The notes: a model not told the origin generated them from the letters alone. Shown: positions 23,813 to 34,360, counted from the stretch's first letter. The stretch: 64,000 nucleotides of DNA from Piezodorus guildinii (GCA_023052935.1 CM041292.1:177554200-177618199), one strand, 5' to 3'. Made by a program: numbers and translations.

Positions 23813-24230
23813 AAAGTTGTAAAAGGCAAACGGTGAGTGACGGAAAGGGTTGTTGCAGACAATAATATAAAACATTATTTAATGAAACACATGTTTCAAT
23901 TGAAACTCAATATTTTGTTATATATATATATTGATAGCCATTTAATATTTAGCAAATTCCAAGTAACTGCTTCTCAATTCTCATTAATTCCGACAATGAC
24001 TATCAAAATAAAAATTGATCGTGATAAAAAACGGATAAAAATAATTGTTAGTGAATGTTACAGATAATAATTTCGATCGCAAGATAATCTAATCTGAAGC
24101 ACATGTTTCCATTAAAACTCAATGAAATTCTTTACCATTTTTTAACTCCAACTTTATTTAAAAGCTCTCATATGGATTTTAATTATAATTCGTTAGTTGC
24201 GCGCACCAGATTTTTCAGGTATTTTTCTAA
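23813..24230 (-). repeat. Inverse family A end fragments
   Basis: Blocks around 23855-23915 and 24085-24230 (ACACATGTTTCAATTGAAAC; GTTGCGCGCACCAGATTTTT) are the other end of family A on the opposite strand. Confidence 0.6.
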
Positions 24231-24689
24231 AAACGTATAAATAGTTTATTATTGCTTAAATAACGTTAAAAGCCTATAATAACGACCTCAAGTGTTTGAG
24301 ATTATTTTATTCTTTCTGTAACAAAATAAAATAAAGGGTTATGCATGGCTTTTTAAAGGATCGGTGAAAATTGCTTCTGATAGAAATAAACTGCTAGTTT
24401 CCAATAACCACCAATTTCCTAATAATGGGTTGAAGTAATTTTCTTTAGTAATTATTCTCACTTAAACGAATCATCTGTAAATGAATACATTTGTGTTCTC
24501 ATAAACTTTAGATAAACAGAAAACAGCCAGCAAAGATAAAAATTATCCTGAAATATTCTATTACCTTGAATAAGCAAAATGGTCACAAGTTTTTAAAGGA
24601 CAATTTTATTTTGCCAGTCATTGCCATTGCCAACATTAATGAGAATTTACATACAGCCATTTGGAATTTAAAGAATGTTTCAGGCAATG
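24231..24689. other. AT-rich stretch without recognisable features
   Basis: No repeat family from the rest of the window and no supported ORF is visible. Confidence 0.4.
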
Positions 24690-24837
24690 GAAGTTAAATT
24701 GAGGCATTCAAGCCCTGTCAGACTACTTCAATCAGAATGAAACCTACATGATATTAAAGCCCATTAAGTTTTATATCTATATAGTGAGTTTAATAAAATC
24801 AAAAAGGCTCTAACATTTTTGAGAAAATCATAAACTC
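24690..24837 (+). repeat. Family A internal fragment
   Basis: AAGCCCTGTCAGACTACTTC to GAGAAAATCATAAA is an internal block of family A. It ends where the SINE-1 fragment begins. Confidence 0.75.
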
Positions 24838-24960
24838 GTTAAAGATCCCTATCCTAATAAAACCTGGACAGGCAAAATTTAGGACTCCCGCTGTAGCATC
24901 GTTTGATTAGCCACAGCAGCATAAAGTGACGTTAAATAAATAAACTAACAAAATCAAAAT
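24838..24960 (+). mobile_element. SINE-1 3' fragment
   Basis: CTCGTTAAAGATCCCTATCC, GCAGCATAAAGTGACGTTAA and the A-rich end AATAAATAAACTAAC. The tRNA-like head is missing. It probably inserted within or beside family A. Confidence 0.8.
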
Positions 24961-25082
24961 TACCAGCTGATATCAACGAGTTGGTGTTAGGATCATCGTT
25001 ACGTGTATTATGTGATGGGATCATCCCTAGTGTTTTTTAGTGAATTAAAAAAAAAAAAAATGGTCCAGTAGTTTCGGAGAAA

Positions 25083-25180
25083 TGTCTCGGACGGCGGACT
25101 ATTTTTTTTTTTTTTTATTCGTAATTCGGATTCTACGTATCTTGAAAAGTAAGCCCTCAAATTTTATGGGGAGTGGATAA
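25083..25180 (+). repeat. MITE-B 3' fragment
   Basis: CGTAATTCGGATTCTACG, CTTGAAAAGTAAGCCCTC and AAATTTTATGGGGAG match the right half of MITE-B seen at 30.85 and 51.47 kb. Confidence 0.65.

Positions 25181-25181
<1 letters not shown>

Positions 25182-25233
<52 letters not shown>
25182..25233. repeat. (AT)n microsatellite
   Basis: About 50 bp of pure AT dinucleotide repeats, directly beside the MITE-B fragment. Confidence 0.95.
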
Positions 25234-25239
<6 letters not shown>

Positions 25240-25254
25240 CCATATCTATGATGA

Positions 25255-25570
25255 TAAAACCAATTAAATCAATTAAGATGCGTTGGACCGTTCCCGCCCC
25301 TTTGGCCCGCTAAGCCCTCATAACTTCTCAGTATTGCGGGTACTGTATATTTCAACTGTACTAACATATTTTGCTTGCCCCAATTTTCCGGTACCTATTT
25401 CAGAGATAGCTTGAACCCTAAGAGGTTTCTCTATCACAATGAAGCACCACGGCTGGATAGTAACATATCATTACCCCACTACATCCAAGTTCGAAACCAG
25501 GAACCGGAAAACAATAGTCCAATGATATCCAAAATAAAAATAACCCTCAAAATTTCCTGTTCTTGAAAGT
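25255..25570 (+). other. Unrecognised open frame in a GC-richer patch
   Basis: A 63-residue frame (25375-25566; non-ATG start in a TTGCCCC context) lies in sequence less AT-rich than its flanks. No domain, signal peptide or splice pattern is evident. It could be an old exon or transposon remnant. I do not recognise it and assign no function. Confidence 0.2.
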
Positions 25571-25884
25571 TGAACAGTCAAGTGTTTTTTTCGCACATTT
25601 ACATAATAATGCCATCAGCAACAGTTTTGAACTTTAACTTGTAATTCTTGGACTCGAGTTCATTGTTTGTCTTTCACAAGTGTTTACATAAAATAAGTGT
25701 GATGCCGTAATCTTTCAGCACATAGAATCTTTGTAATATGCAGTATTTAAAGTATTAATCGTATACACTTGACCTTATCTTGATTTCAAAACATAGCAGT
25801 TCTAGAGGAACTGAGAAACACTTCATTGACCAATCAAATGACCAAATAACAAGTTTTCAAACTCTCTGTTAAAAGACTTTTCTA
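25571..25884. other. Spacer without recognisable features
   Basis: No repeat family, tRNA-like boxes or open frame worth keeping. Confidence 0.35.
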
Positions 25885-26127
25885 TATTCGATCACATTGG
25901 CATGACGACTAGCATAACAACCTTCTATGCTCAAGAGTAAGAAATTCTTAGTTATGACGTACTTCAGAGGGAACTTAAAAAGGTAGTACTGAGCTTACTC
26001 GAAGTCAGGTACTCGTTAAAGATCCCTTTCCTAATTAAACCTGGATAGGCAAAGACTCCTATAGTAGTATCGGCCGATTAGCCACAGGAGCATAAAGTGA
26101 CGTTAAATGAATAAACATGCAAACAAC
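25885..26127 (+). mobile_element. SINE-1 copy with deleted box B region
   Basis: The head (CACATTGGCATGACGACTAG, CATAACAACCTTCTATGCTC) joins straight to the body (AGAAATTCTTAGTTATGACG), so the GGTTCAAACCC promoter box is lost. The 3' end has CATAAAGTGACGTTAAATG and AATAAACATGCAAACAAC. Confidence 0.8.
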
Positions 26128-26660
26128 AAAGTCCTACAAAAAGGTCTATGTGTGTATGTCTATGTGTCCGTGTGGTAAGTCTAGCGCAAAAACGAAAAGT
26201 CGTTCGAAAATGAAATATCATATTTAGGACTGATGTTACAGCAACTTTTTCTTCAAAATCGACTGACCGAAAGATCTACTTTATTCCATGCATTTGGACC
26301 TTATTAAGATTTTCTCAAAAACGGCTCAAACGATTTTGATAAAACTTGCTGTATCAATTTAAAATTTAATATGATGTAGGTTTCATTGTGATTGTAATAG
26401 TCTGGCAGGGCCTAAATGTCGATAGTTAAAAATTTCTTCCTTTGAAGTACCTTTAATTTTGTATATTTGAATAAATTGACCATATCATCCTGTTAGCGCT
26501 GATAAAAAAACGGGTAAATATATAATTTGGTCCAATTTTATAATCAACTATAGTAGAAAAGAGACAAAAACATTTATTGTGATTTTTTTTTTTTTTTTTT
26601 TTTTTTTTAAGAAAACTTATTGTCAGGTGTAGCAATTTAATATTATTGTAATATTTAATC
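26128..26660 (-). repeat. Family A copy, end-truncated
   Basis: It starts at the AAAGGTCTATGTGTGTATG microsatellite position, then TTTCTCAAAAACGGCTC, and ends in the GATAAAAAAACGGG block. A poly(T) run of about 27 bases (26583-26609) is embedded. Confidence 0.75.
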
Positions 26661-26739
26661 TAAAATATATGTTTACAAGGAAAATAATTGTTGGAAAACA
26701 ACAATTTGTATAAAACTAAAATTTCATATTTTTTGAGCT

Positions 26740-26850
26740 TATGTGACTAAGATGTTACAGCAACTTTTTCGAAAATCGGATGAGCCACTTTATACCATAT
26801 ATTTTGCACCTTTTTATGATTTTCTCAAAAACGGCTCTGCCGATCCTACA
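26740..26850 (-). repeat. Family A internal fragment
   Basis: GATGTTACAGCAACTTTTTC to TTTCTCAAAAACGGCTC. It is a second short piece close to the preceding copy. Confidence 0.7.
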
Positions 26851-27475
26851 GTAGGTTCGTCCGATTAGCAATAGTTAAAGTTTTCAAACACAACAACAAA
26901 TTGGTGACCTGGTGTGATTTGAACCCATAACCATCGAACGAGATAATCTCACTTTCTCTTCCATCCAAACAAAAAAATCATAAGTCGTAATGGGACTTTA
27001 GGAAGGATCGGGTGTTGGAGGTGGTTAGAAATAATATTACAAACAGAGGCGCGGGACATATTATTGTGATTTCACTCATTGTCATTATTGTGACTCTCAA
27101 TCCTTCACTTGCCCTGAAGAAGGACTATAATTTAGTTAACAAGGCACCATTAAATTAAGTTTATACTTAACTGTGAGTTCATTCGACTCCACCATCAACT
27201 AACTTCTCCCAAAAAAATCATATGTTGTAATAGATAGAAATAATTAGACTTTTGTTGTAGGTCGTAATTTGTAATTCTTAATTGAAAATCTTTATTTTTA
27301 TAATTAATTTAATTTTTCAAAAAAAAAAAGAAAAAAAAAAAGGCAGGGACTTGTAGAACACCCTAATATAATGCATAAAATAAAAACTATTATGTATTAT
27401 TGATATTTACGTGAAAATTAATAAATAATCAATTGAATTAATTGTTTATTTGTACATTATGCTTTTGGCCACATT
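26851..27475. other. Mixed AT-rich stretch
   Basis: A box B-like GGTTCAAATC is present on the minus strand near 26928, without a convincing box A. An A-rich run lies at 27320-27341. Nothing further is supported. Confidence 0.3.

Positions 27476-27479
<4 letters not shown>

Positions 27480-27506
<27 letters not shown>
27480..27506. repeat. (AT)n microsatellite
   Basis: A short pure AT tract followed by CACACACAC. Confidence 0.9.
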
Positions 27507-27511
<5 letters not shown>

Positions 27512-27589
27512 CACACACTCTTTTTTTTCGTGATAATTTGAAAGATAAGAAAGGTCGTAGATAGACGCTTAATTTAGTACAAAAGCATC

Positions 27590-27840
27590 ACCCGAAAATT
27601 TAGTCTCCTTGATGAAGGCTAGTCAGGAGGGTTGGAGCGCTGCAGCTGATTATGCAGCAGAAAGCTCAGAGCACAGGAGCAAGAAAGGGGAGGCGGGGCA
27701 TCGGCCTAGCTTAAATCAGATGTCCAGTAAAGTAGCTGGCATTTAGCCCTTCTGCCCCCCATGAAGTAATGCTTGACAGCGGTTCCGTGGGGTGGTAAAG
27801 ACGAATTGGAAAGATTTTTCCCCTATCAAAAAAAAAAAAA
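27590..27840 (+). mobile_element. GC-rich block ending in poly(A), probable LINE 3' end
   Basis: About 230 bp much richer in G+C than its surroundings (GGAGGCGGGGCATCGGCC, TTCTGCCCCCCATGAAG) ends in a run of 12 A (27828-27839). This is what a 5'-truncated non-LTR 3' UTR looks like. No coding frame is visible and the clade is unknown. Confidence 0.45.
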
Positions 27841-28092
27841 TTTTCGTCGTAAACCTTTGACATCTTGCCTTACAGTATCCTTAATGATATTCCGCTTGTT
27901 CCAGTTGAACAGATCCGCTACTTAAGACTACTACTTGACAAACGTCTAATATGGAAACCGCACACCAGATTGAAACTACAAGAAACTGCACCTTGCTTTC
28001 GGTTACTCCAACACTTACTTTGTATCTCTCTACTAAACCCTCAAATTCCTCCGGTATTCAATTCCTTCCTTTCAATTCAATTCCTTCCATGA
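27838..28092 (+). pseudogene. Jockey-type reverse transcriptase fragment
   Basis: FRRKPLTSCLT in one frame and, after a one-base shift, PYSILNDIPLVPVEQIRYLR, then LLDKRLIWKPHTRLKLQET and FRLLQHLL. The pattern R-K--CP-V--N--IP----V-YLG--LD--L-W--H is the end of the jockey RT palm and thumb. The KPHTRLKLQE and LLQHLL segments match the copy at 52.6 kb, so both belong to one family. The frameshift and loss of the C-terminus make it non-functional. Confidence 0.8.
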
Positions 28093-28520
28093 CAAACTCT
28101 AAAAAATATGTCAAATTATATATTTCGTAAATAATAACTATTTATTACCTTTCGGGTGGGAATCTTTGTCTTTGTCTAGTCTCTCAAATCTTAGTTGCGG
28201 AATCATATCAAACTTTATTATTCACACAGAGGCCAATTATTTAATAAAGACAAAATCCTTAAACTACATAACACTTTCCGTTTGACCTAAATACTTCTGT
28301 ATTAATTTAGAATTGATGCCAGTGAAAGCTATGAAAGAAATTAATATTCTATTGATACGACTTCTACTACCGGTGACAATGCTCCACGTATTGCACACTA
28401 GATAACTGAGGGTCAGAGGAAAGTGAAACGGTAGAGGGAACATTTAGCATGTTAATGCAATGCTATTTGTATCTGAATCATAGCTGAGTTGTTTAGTTGA
28501 AGATATTTTACATATTTATA
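28093..28520. other. Spacer without recognisable features
   Basis: No known family or supported ORF. Confidence 0.35.
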
Positions 28521-28524
28521 AACA

Positions 28525-28566
28525 GAAGGCCGTGATGGTCGAGCGGGCAAAGGCGTAGTAACCTTG
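28525..28566 (+). other. tRNA-like 5' half, possible SINE head remnant
   Basis: GTGATGGTCGAGCGGGCAAA then GGCG resembles the D-arm/box A of a class II tRNA (Ser/Leu type). There is no box B or acceptor pairing, so it is not a tRNA gene. Confidence 0.3.
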
Positions 28567-28569
28567 GTA

Positions 28570-28910
28570 ACCTTAAAGTCCAAAATAAAACATATTATCT
28601 TATTAGAATTGATAAAAAACGGCTAAATATACAAATTGGACGGATTTTATAATTAACTTATAAGAAAAGAGTAAACAAAAAAAAAAAAAATAAATTATTG
28701 TAACTTTAGTTTTATAGAAGATAAAAAAAGAAATATAGAATATACCGTTGGAAAACAAAAATTTTAGAAAAAATACTACCCTGTAAAAGAAGTGATAAAA
28801 GGTAATGTAAAGTGACGAATCGGTATCAACCGATTATTATATGTGTAGCTATTTAATATTGTTGTATTATTTTATCTAAATCATATGTTTCCATCGAAAC
28901 TAAATAAACT
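28570..28910 (-). repeat. Family A fragment
   Basis: It runs from the GATAAAAAACGGCTAAATAT block through TATACCGTTGGAAAAC to ATCATATGTTTCCATCG, and abuts the next copy. Confidence 0.75.
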
Positions 28911-28911
28911 T

Positions 28912-29905
28912 TTACTTTAACTTACCTATATATGAAATATACTCGTATAGTAAGGGAAAGTATTGCGATCCTGAAAATTTTCGAATTTCAGTTTTCAACG
29001 GAAATACACGTTTTAGGGCCCCCTGAGTCCAAATGACCAAGTCCCGCAAAAAGGTCTGCGTGTGTGTGGTAACTCCCGGCGGAAACGAAAATCCCCATGA
29101 AACTTAAATTTCATATTTAAGACAACTATACGCACGAGATGTTTCCGAGACTTTTTCATCAAAGTCAGCTAACCTGAAGAGCCATGCATTATGCACTTTT
29201 TTACGATTTTATCAAAAACGACTCTAACGATTTTGATTGAACTTACCATATCGATGTAAAATCACATCACGGGGCTTAAATGTCATGTAGGTTTCATTCT
29301 ACTTGAAATAGTCTGACGGGGCTTGAATGCCGATATTTTAAATTTTCTTATTCTAATTTGCAGATACTAAAAAAAATATATCAATATAATCAATGATAAA
29401 AAAAAAACGCGTAAATATTTAAATTGAACAAATTCAATCTCTAACTGAAGGAGAAAACTGCAAAAATATTTTTTTACAGCAATTTTTACTTTTTGAACAT
29501 AAGAACATTAATATAGATGAATAATATACTGTTGGAAAGCTTAAGAGTTTTGAAAAAATATTATCTATACACAAGCTTGTAAAAGTTAATAAATAGTGAT
29601 GAAAATCTGATAAAACTAACAGATTAATGTAGATAATATATTTTAAATAAAATACATGTTTCTTTAGAAATTTAATTTAATTAATTCTTCAATCGTTTCA
29701 CTAATTTATATCTCTAACTGTATTGGAAAATTCTTTAATCGATTTTTGAAACGGTTGATAGTGAAAGTCGTGTGTTGTCCGCACCCGATTTTTTATTTGA
29801 ATTAACTTTAACATTTTTTCAACTTTAGGTTTATTTAATAGTTCTTAAGTTGATTTTTACAGCCATGGTAAATGAAAGTCGTGTGTTGCCAGCACCAGAT
29901 TTTTT
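28912..29905 (-). repeat. Family A copy with both ends, about 1.0 kb
   Basis: It begins TTTTACTTTAACTTACC followed by TATATATGAAATATACTCG and closes with ATGGTAAATGAAAGTCGTGT and GCCAGCACCAGATTTTTTT. It is one of the best full-length guides to the family. The (TG)n position (29058-29068) is short here. There is no intact ORF. An extra end-like motif (GGTAAGTGAAAGT) follows at 29916. Confidence 0.8.
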
Positions 29906-29989
29906 TCATTTATAGGTAAGTGAAAGTAATAAAATTATTAAAAATTTATTTCGACTAGTGGTGTAAGAAAAAAGTGTGTGGATCCGGAG

Positions 29990-30130
29990 AGTTTGTCAGG
30001 CGGTAGATCAGGAATTAATTCCCTGGGACCTCCACGAAATAAATTTTAACCTGGTCAGAAGGGAATCGTACCCATGCCACAAATAGTCTAGGAGCCAGAT
30101 GCATGGTTGACTACCTCATCGAACATACAT
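29990..30130 (-). other. Possible tRNA-derived SINE head
   Basis: On the minus strand GTAGTCAACCATGCATC and GGGTACGATTCCC resemble decayed box A and box B about 45 bases apart. There is only one copy in the window, so the call is tentative. Confidence 0.3.
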
Positions 30131-30540
30131 CTAGAAATATTTTTAAATATTTCTTCCTTTTTATTACAAAGCTCTTACTACGCATCTAATTAATTTGACG
30201 AAGTGACAAATTACCTCCAATTTCCTAACCAAACAAACATACGGTTAGTTTTTTGTTTTAACTAGTCTGTGTGTGTCTCAAAAGTGACGAAACTATTTTT
30301 CTTGCGGTTTAGGAACCCTTACTAATGACCGCCGGAAGAGCAAACGTCCAGCGAAACCACTTCGAGGCCCACACGTTAAGGTTCTTGGTGTGACTATTTC
30401 CGTGAAAATTTACTCAAAATAAGACTACATTGAGTTAATAATAATTATATTATGCAGTGTAATTGCGAGATTATACTATTTGTTTTTTAATGTAATATAT
30501 TTAGGATTTAGTTATTTCTTCTGCTATGAGTAAAGGAATA
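30131..30540. other. Spacer with one GC-richer patch
   Basis: Bases 30310-30400 (GACCGCCGGAAGAGC, CCACTTCGAGGCCCACACG) stand out as GC-richer but match nothing recognised here. Confidence 0.3.
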
Positions 30541-30985
30541 TATAAAATAAAAATGCTGTAAATCATTACACAATGGTTTATTATTTCCAAATAACAATAT
30601 TAGGGTATAACTGTTTATATAGCTGTTGATAGGCAATTAAGTAATATGAAAAGCAATTATTCAAAAGATTATATCATATCAGTACAGCTGATTTCAACAC
30701 GCAATATCTCAGCTAGTTGTTAACCAATTTCAATGATTCTTTTTTTCATTTGGTCCACAATTTAATTCTCTATCAAATGGCACTAAAACCAAAGTTTGGT
30801 ATTTACTCATTTATTAATTATAAGAAACGGATTTTTTTTTATTCGTTATTCGGATTCTACGCATACGAACGTGATAAAATTTTGAATGAAACGTTAGCTC
30901 TCAAATTTTGAGGGGAGGAGAGGTATTTATCTTTTTTTTGGTCGTTTACAAAGGTTATTGAAAATAATAAACCAAAAAACACGTA
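30541..30985 (+). mobile_element. MITE-B, near-complete copy
   Basis: The left TGGTTTATTATTTCCAA (30573) and right TTGAAAATAATAAACCA (30959-30975) form imperfect inverted repeats. The outer sequences (TATAAAATAAAAATGC left; AAAAACACGTATAAAA right) are partly inverse as well. The interior recurs in copies at 51.2, 51.9, 55.8 and 56.3 kb. It has no coding capacity. Confidence 0.7.
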
Positions 30986-31036
30986 TAAAAACCTTTATTA
31001 TATTAATATTTAAAATATGCAATCATCTTCTCTTCT

Positions 31037-31326
31037 CCCAGCGGCGCGACAGGCCGTGTAGACCCTGGACCTCGCGGTGTAAACTCCTGCGAGTTTACAC
31101 TCACGTTTCACGATGCAATTTTTTTAGTGTAGGGTCATCACTGCCTACGACTAATTTTGTGAGTGGGCCACCCTTTGGCTGACGGGTCTCACATACCCGG
31201 GGGAGAGGTTGTGAGTGAATCCACATTTTTTTAAATCCTTATAAAAACCCGCCGGAACTTGGATTCGAACTCAGAACCTGTAGCATGAGAGACTAGCGCG
31301 CTAGCCAATCAGCCACGGGCTCCCAA
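31037..31326 (-). mobile_element. SINE-2, complete tRNA-derived copy
   Basis: On the minus strand it starts GGGAGCCCGTGGCTGATTGG (box A GTGGCTGATTGG), then CTCATGCTACAGG and GAGTTCGAATCC (box B). A 180-bp body follows with ATTCACTCACAACCTCTCCC, CCCGGGTATGTGAGACCCG and ACACGGCCTGTCGCGCCGC. The two boxes form an RNA polymerase III internal promoter of tRNA type. The body is the tail also found after a LINE RT remnant at 57.0-57.2 kb. The short inverse GTAAACTCGCAGGAGTTTAC can form a hairpin. Confidence 0.85.
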
Positions 31327-31445
31327 TGCAATCAATAAATTCCATTAAAAATTTTTTTTTGGTATATTTCTATCACATTGTTTTTCAACGTTTCAGGGTT
31401 TTTTTCCCTTTTTCAAGACTGTTATTCTCACTTTATACATTTTTA

Positions 31446-31676
31446 TTACACATTTGTTTCATTACATAGATCACTGCTATTTGTCCTTATGATGTCTATC
31501 GCCATGAGGTATCCAACCAACGACCTGGCTCCTGGATTATAAGTGGTGTAGGTATAATTCACGATGCTATAGGTGGCTTCATTAGGTGCTAAAGAAGTGT
31601 TAATTGTTAATGATTTGTACCCGTCCAAATATGGACAAAATCGATAAATGAAATTCCATATAGTAACATGTAACAA
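31446..31676 (-). other. Unrecognised 76-residue open frame, possible exon
   Basis: The minus-strand frame from 31676 includes IYRFCPYLDGYKSLTINTSL, ATYSIVNYTYTTYNPGARSL and VGYLMAIDII. Its composition (paired Cys, several N-x-S/T sites, balanced hydrophobic content) looks more protein-like than neighbouring chance frames, and it does not overlap any repeat family in this window. A plausible splice acceptor (CACTTCTTTAG on the minus strand, near 31590) lies inside it, so it could be part of an exon. I do not recognise the family. Chance remains quite possible. Confidence 0.3.
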
Positions 31677-32155
31677 AACATGTATACAATTTGAGACATG
31701 TGGCCCGTTGTAAAATATAGAAAAATAAAAATCACAATCTTAAAAAAAAAATCCATATGATCACTTTTAAAAAACACCATATATTCTTATTGTTTTGGGT
31801 TTTGAGGTGTGAAACCCAATGGTCTTGAACGCCTAACGTCATATATTGTTTACCAGAAGTTAAAATTTAACCAATATATAAAATGTATAATATATCTATA
31901 TGTAATGAGATGTAAGAGAAGTCGAGACTCAGGTTTCATACTAAATTGTTTGCGCTATTTTTGAAACCATTAATTTAAAAGAAAAATATAATCGAAATGT
32001 TGATTAAAACTGTGCATTCATTGCTAGGATGGTAACCTTCAATCCTACTATTTACGCCTTTCTTATCTAACTCAAACATTCGCTTATCTTTATTAATAGA
32101 AATTTATAGCATTTACATATTCAACACTTTCAATTAAGTATATATTGTATTAATC
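31677..32155. other. AT-rich spacer
   Basis: A short block near 31797 (TTTTGAGGTGTGAAACCC, GGTCTTGAACGCC) resembles GGCTTTAAGGCGTAAAAC / GTCATCAACGCC near 20052, suggesting another low-copy dispersed repeat. Nothing else is seen. Confidence 0.35.
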
Positions 32156-32157
32156 AA

Positions 32158-32270
32158 TCCGATTTTTACTTTCAATTGCCTATATATGAAATATATAGTA
32201 AGGGAAAGTATTGCGAATTTTTTAAATTCCAGTTTTTGACGGAAATGCACGAGTCCTAATAACCAAAAAG

Positions 32271-32335
<65 letters not shown>
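32158..32335 (-). repeat. Family A end with expanded (TG)n
   Basis: TTTTTACTTTCAATTGCC and TATATATGAAATATATAG mark the family end. At the usual microsatellite position an almost pure (TG)n tract of about 60 bp (32272-32333) follows. The rest of the element is lost after the tract. Confidence 0.8.
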
Positions 32336-32695
32336 CACGCCATATGTTACGGCTTGATAAGGTTTTTATAGTTTTTCAATCGAAAAATGATAAGTTCATA
32401 ATTTTATGATATTTATAATAAGATCATTTTTTTTGTTTAAATCTTTATTTTTTAATTTCTTTTTAAAATAGTTATTTTAAATATAATTATAAGTTTTTAA
32501 ACGAGAGCAGTAGAAGAGAAAGACAGAAGACGATCGTACTTCAATTGTTTTTTGACTGCCTCGTGCCAGTCGAGTCTTAAGCTAGCGTCTGAGCGGTGAA
32601 GATGTGCCGTATATAGACCCAAGATTCCTCTCAACGTTTGAACGCTTGGAAACGAATTTCTTCATCTTCTCATCGTTCCCCTTGGAACTTGGAAG
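32336..32695. other. Spacer leading into a GC-richer block
   Basis: 32500-32690 is GC-richer (GCCAGTCGAGTCTTAAGC, GTCTGAGCGGTGAAGATG) and could be a 5' UTR of a mobile element. No coding motif. Confidence 0.3.
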
Positions 32696-32826
32696 AGCCG
32701 CCTTGCGGTCATTTTCAACACCCAAGAGAACTTCGTCCAAGCCGCCCTGTGGTAATTTTCTTCAATACTCAAGACGACTTCGTTCAAGCCGCCCTGCGGT
32801 CGTTTTCTTCAACACTCAACTGGACA
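32696..32826 (+). repeat. Three tandem copies of a 44-47 bp unit
   Basis: Units begin AGCCGCC at 32696, 32740 and 32787 (spacing 44 and 47). Each contains TTGCGGTC- or CTGCGGTCG-type sequence, TTTTC and CAACACYCAA. Overlapping short frames are produced by the repeat. No protein family is recognised. Confidence 0.75.
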
Positions 32827-32829
32827 TCT

Positions 32830-33215
32830 TTACGTGAATATAACCTATCTTTATCCATTAATGGAACATTTAATTTCTTAATTCTTATTCAAGAAACTGT
32901 TTAATTTGATAACTATTTTTTTTTACATCTACAAGTTTGTTTCTTCTATTTTTACAATATTTTAATTAGGTTTATTTTGTTTCCTACATTTTCTTACAGC
33001 TGTTTAATTATAATTAGGTTAATTTTTCTTATATAAATTTATTAGGTTAATTTGTTTCTTATCATCCTTATATGTATTTTAGTGTATTAAATGTATTGTG
33101 ATTCGTCGTTTGTTTTCATTATTTTTATTTATTTTAAATCTATACAGTCCACTTATTTATTTCAATAGAACCACCCTCAATTTTGAGTTGTCACTTGGAA
33201 GTATTATTCTTTCAC
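32830..33215. other. AT-rich spacer
   Basis: It contains several TTAGGTTAATTT-like words (32967-33050) but no gene or family. Confidence 0.35.
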
Positions 33216-33219
33216 GGAT

Positions 33220-34360
33220 AGCCCAGCGTATACAATGTGTGTGTGTGTGTGTGGTACGTCTAGCGCAAAAACGAAAAGTCGTACAATACTGAAATTTCCT
33301 ATTTAAGACAACAATACGCCCGAGATGTTACAGCAACTTTTTCATCAAAATCAGCTAACCAGAAGATTCTGTTTATATTATGCATTTTGCACGTTTTTAC
33401 GATTCTCTCAAAAGCGGCTCTAACGATTTTGATTAAGCATGCTTAGTTGATGTAAAATATAACAGTCTTTAATATGATATAGGTTTCATTCTGATTTAAA
33501 TAGTCCGACAGGGCTTATATGTCGATATTTTCTTCTTCTAAACTACCTTTAATTTTGTACATTTCAAAAGATTAACCAGATCATCCTAATTACGTTGATG
33601 AAGGACGGCTAAATATACAATTTGGACAAATTTGATTACAAACTAAAGGATAAAAGAGCAAAACTTTTTTTGAATATAATTTTTGTTTTTTTGATAATAA
33701 GAACAGTAACATAGACGTATAACGTTGGAATAGGAAAGATTTTAGAAAAAATATTATCTGATTCACAAAGTTCTAAAAGGTTTTTTAAAGTGACTATAAG
33801 GGAATAAACTCATTACTGATTAACAATTTTATGTATTGTTTGTTAACATTTTGTCAAAATGTAAATATGTGAATAAAGTTTATTTTTATTTAAAAAAAAA
33901 AAAAAAATTATGCGTAGGTTTTTTGTATAATTTTTCCTACAATCGCAATGTAACCTCAATTTTTCACCATATGTTTGCCATTTAGGCTAATGTACTATAA
34001 TCACAAAAAAACAAAAATATTTTCTGATTGTAAGGATGACTCATCCAAAATCATTGTTAACATTTTGTCAAAATGTAAATATGTGAATAAAGTTTATTTT
34101 TATATTATGTATTGTAGTTATATTATTTAATTTAAATCATATGTTTCCAACAAAAATAAATACACGTTTTGTTAAATTCAACTTCAAATATTTTTCTAAA
34201 ATGGCTGTATGGTGTATGCCAATGCCATCCATTCATGGAAAAGAAAAAAAAAAAAAAAAAAAAAAAAAAATTCAAATTGAAGTATATTAATTAGTTTTCA
34301 AATTAATTTTATCAGCCGAGGTAAGTGACAGTCGTGTCTTGCCCGTACCAGATTTTTTTT
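33220..34360 (-). repeat. Family A copy interrupted by retroposon D
   Basis: From 33229 the family A order is seen (a short TG tract at 33238, GATGTTACAGCAACTTTTTC, ACGTTTTTACGATTCTCTC) up to 33839. It then continues at 34105 and ends ACAGTCGTGTCTTGCCCG, TACCAGATTTTTTTT at 34358. The missing middle is exactly the D insertion with its 11-bp target duplication. Confidence 0.8.
33840..34104 (+). mobile_element. Retroposon D, head-to-tail partial dimer
   Basis: It is flanked by the direct repeat TTATGTATTGT (33829-33839 and 34105-34115). The first unit is only a 3' end (GAATAAAGTTTATTTTTATT) with a run of about 16 A. The second is nearly full length, from TTATGCGTAGGTTTTTTG to GAATAAAGTTTATTTTTAT. 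AATAAA near the 3' end, the A-tract and the variable-length duplication indicate target-primed retroposition. There is no ORF, and no tRNA boxes were recognised. Confidence 0.8.

Noticed and set aside
32960..33055. TTAGGTTAATTT words as interstitial insect telomere (TTAGG)n
   Set aside because: Only scattered TTAGGTTAAT-like words, with no tandem TTAGG array.
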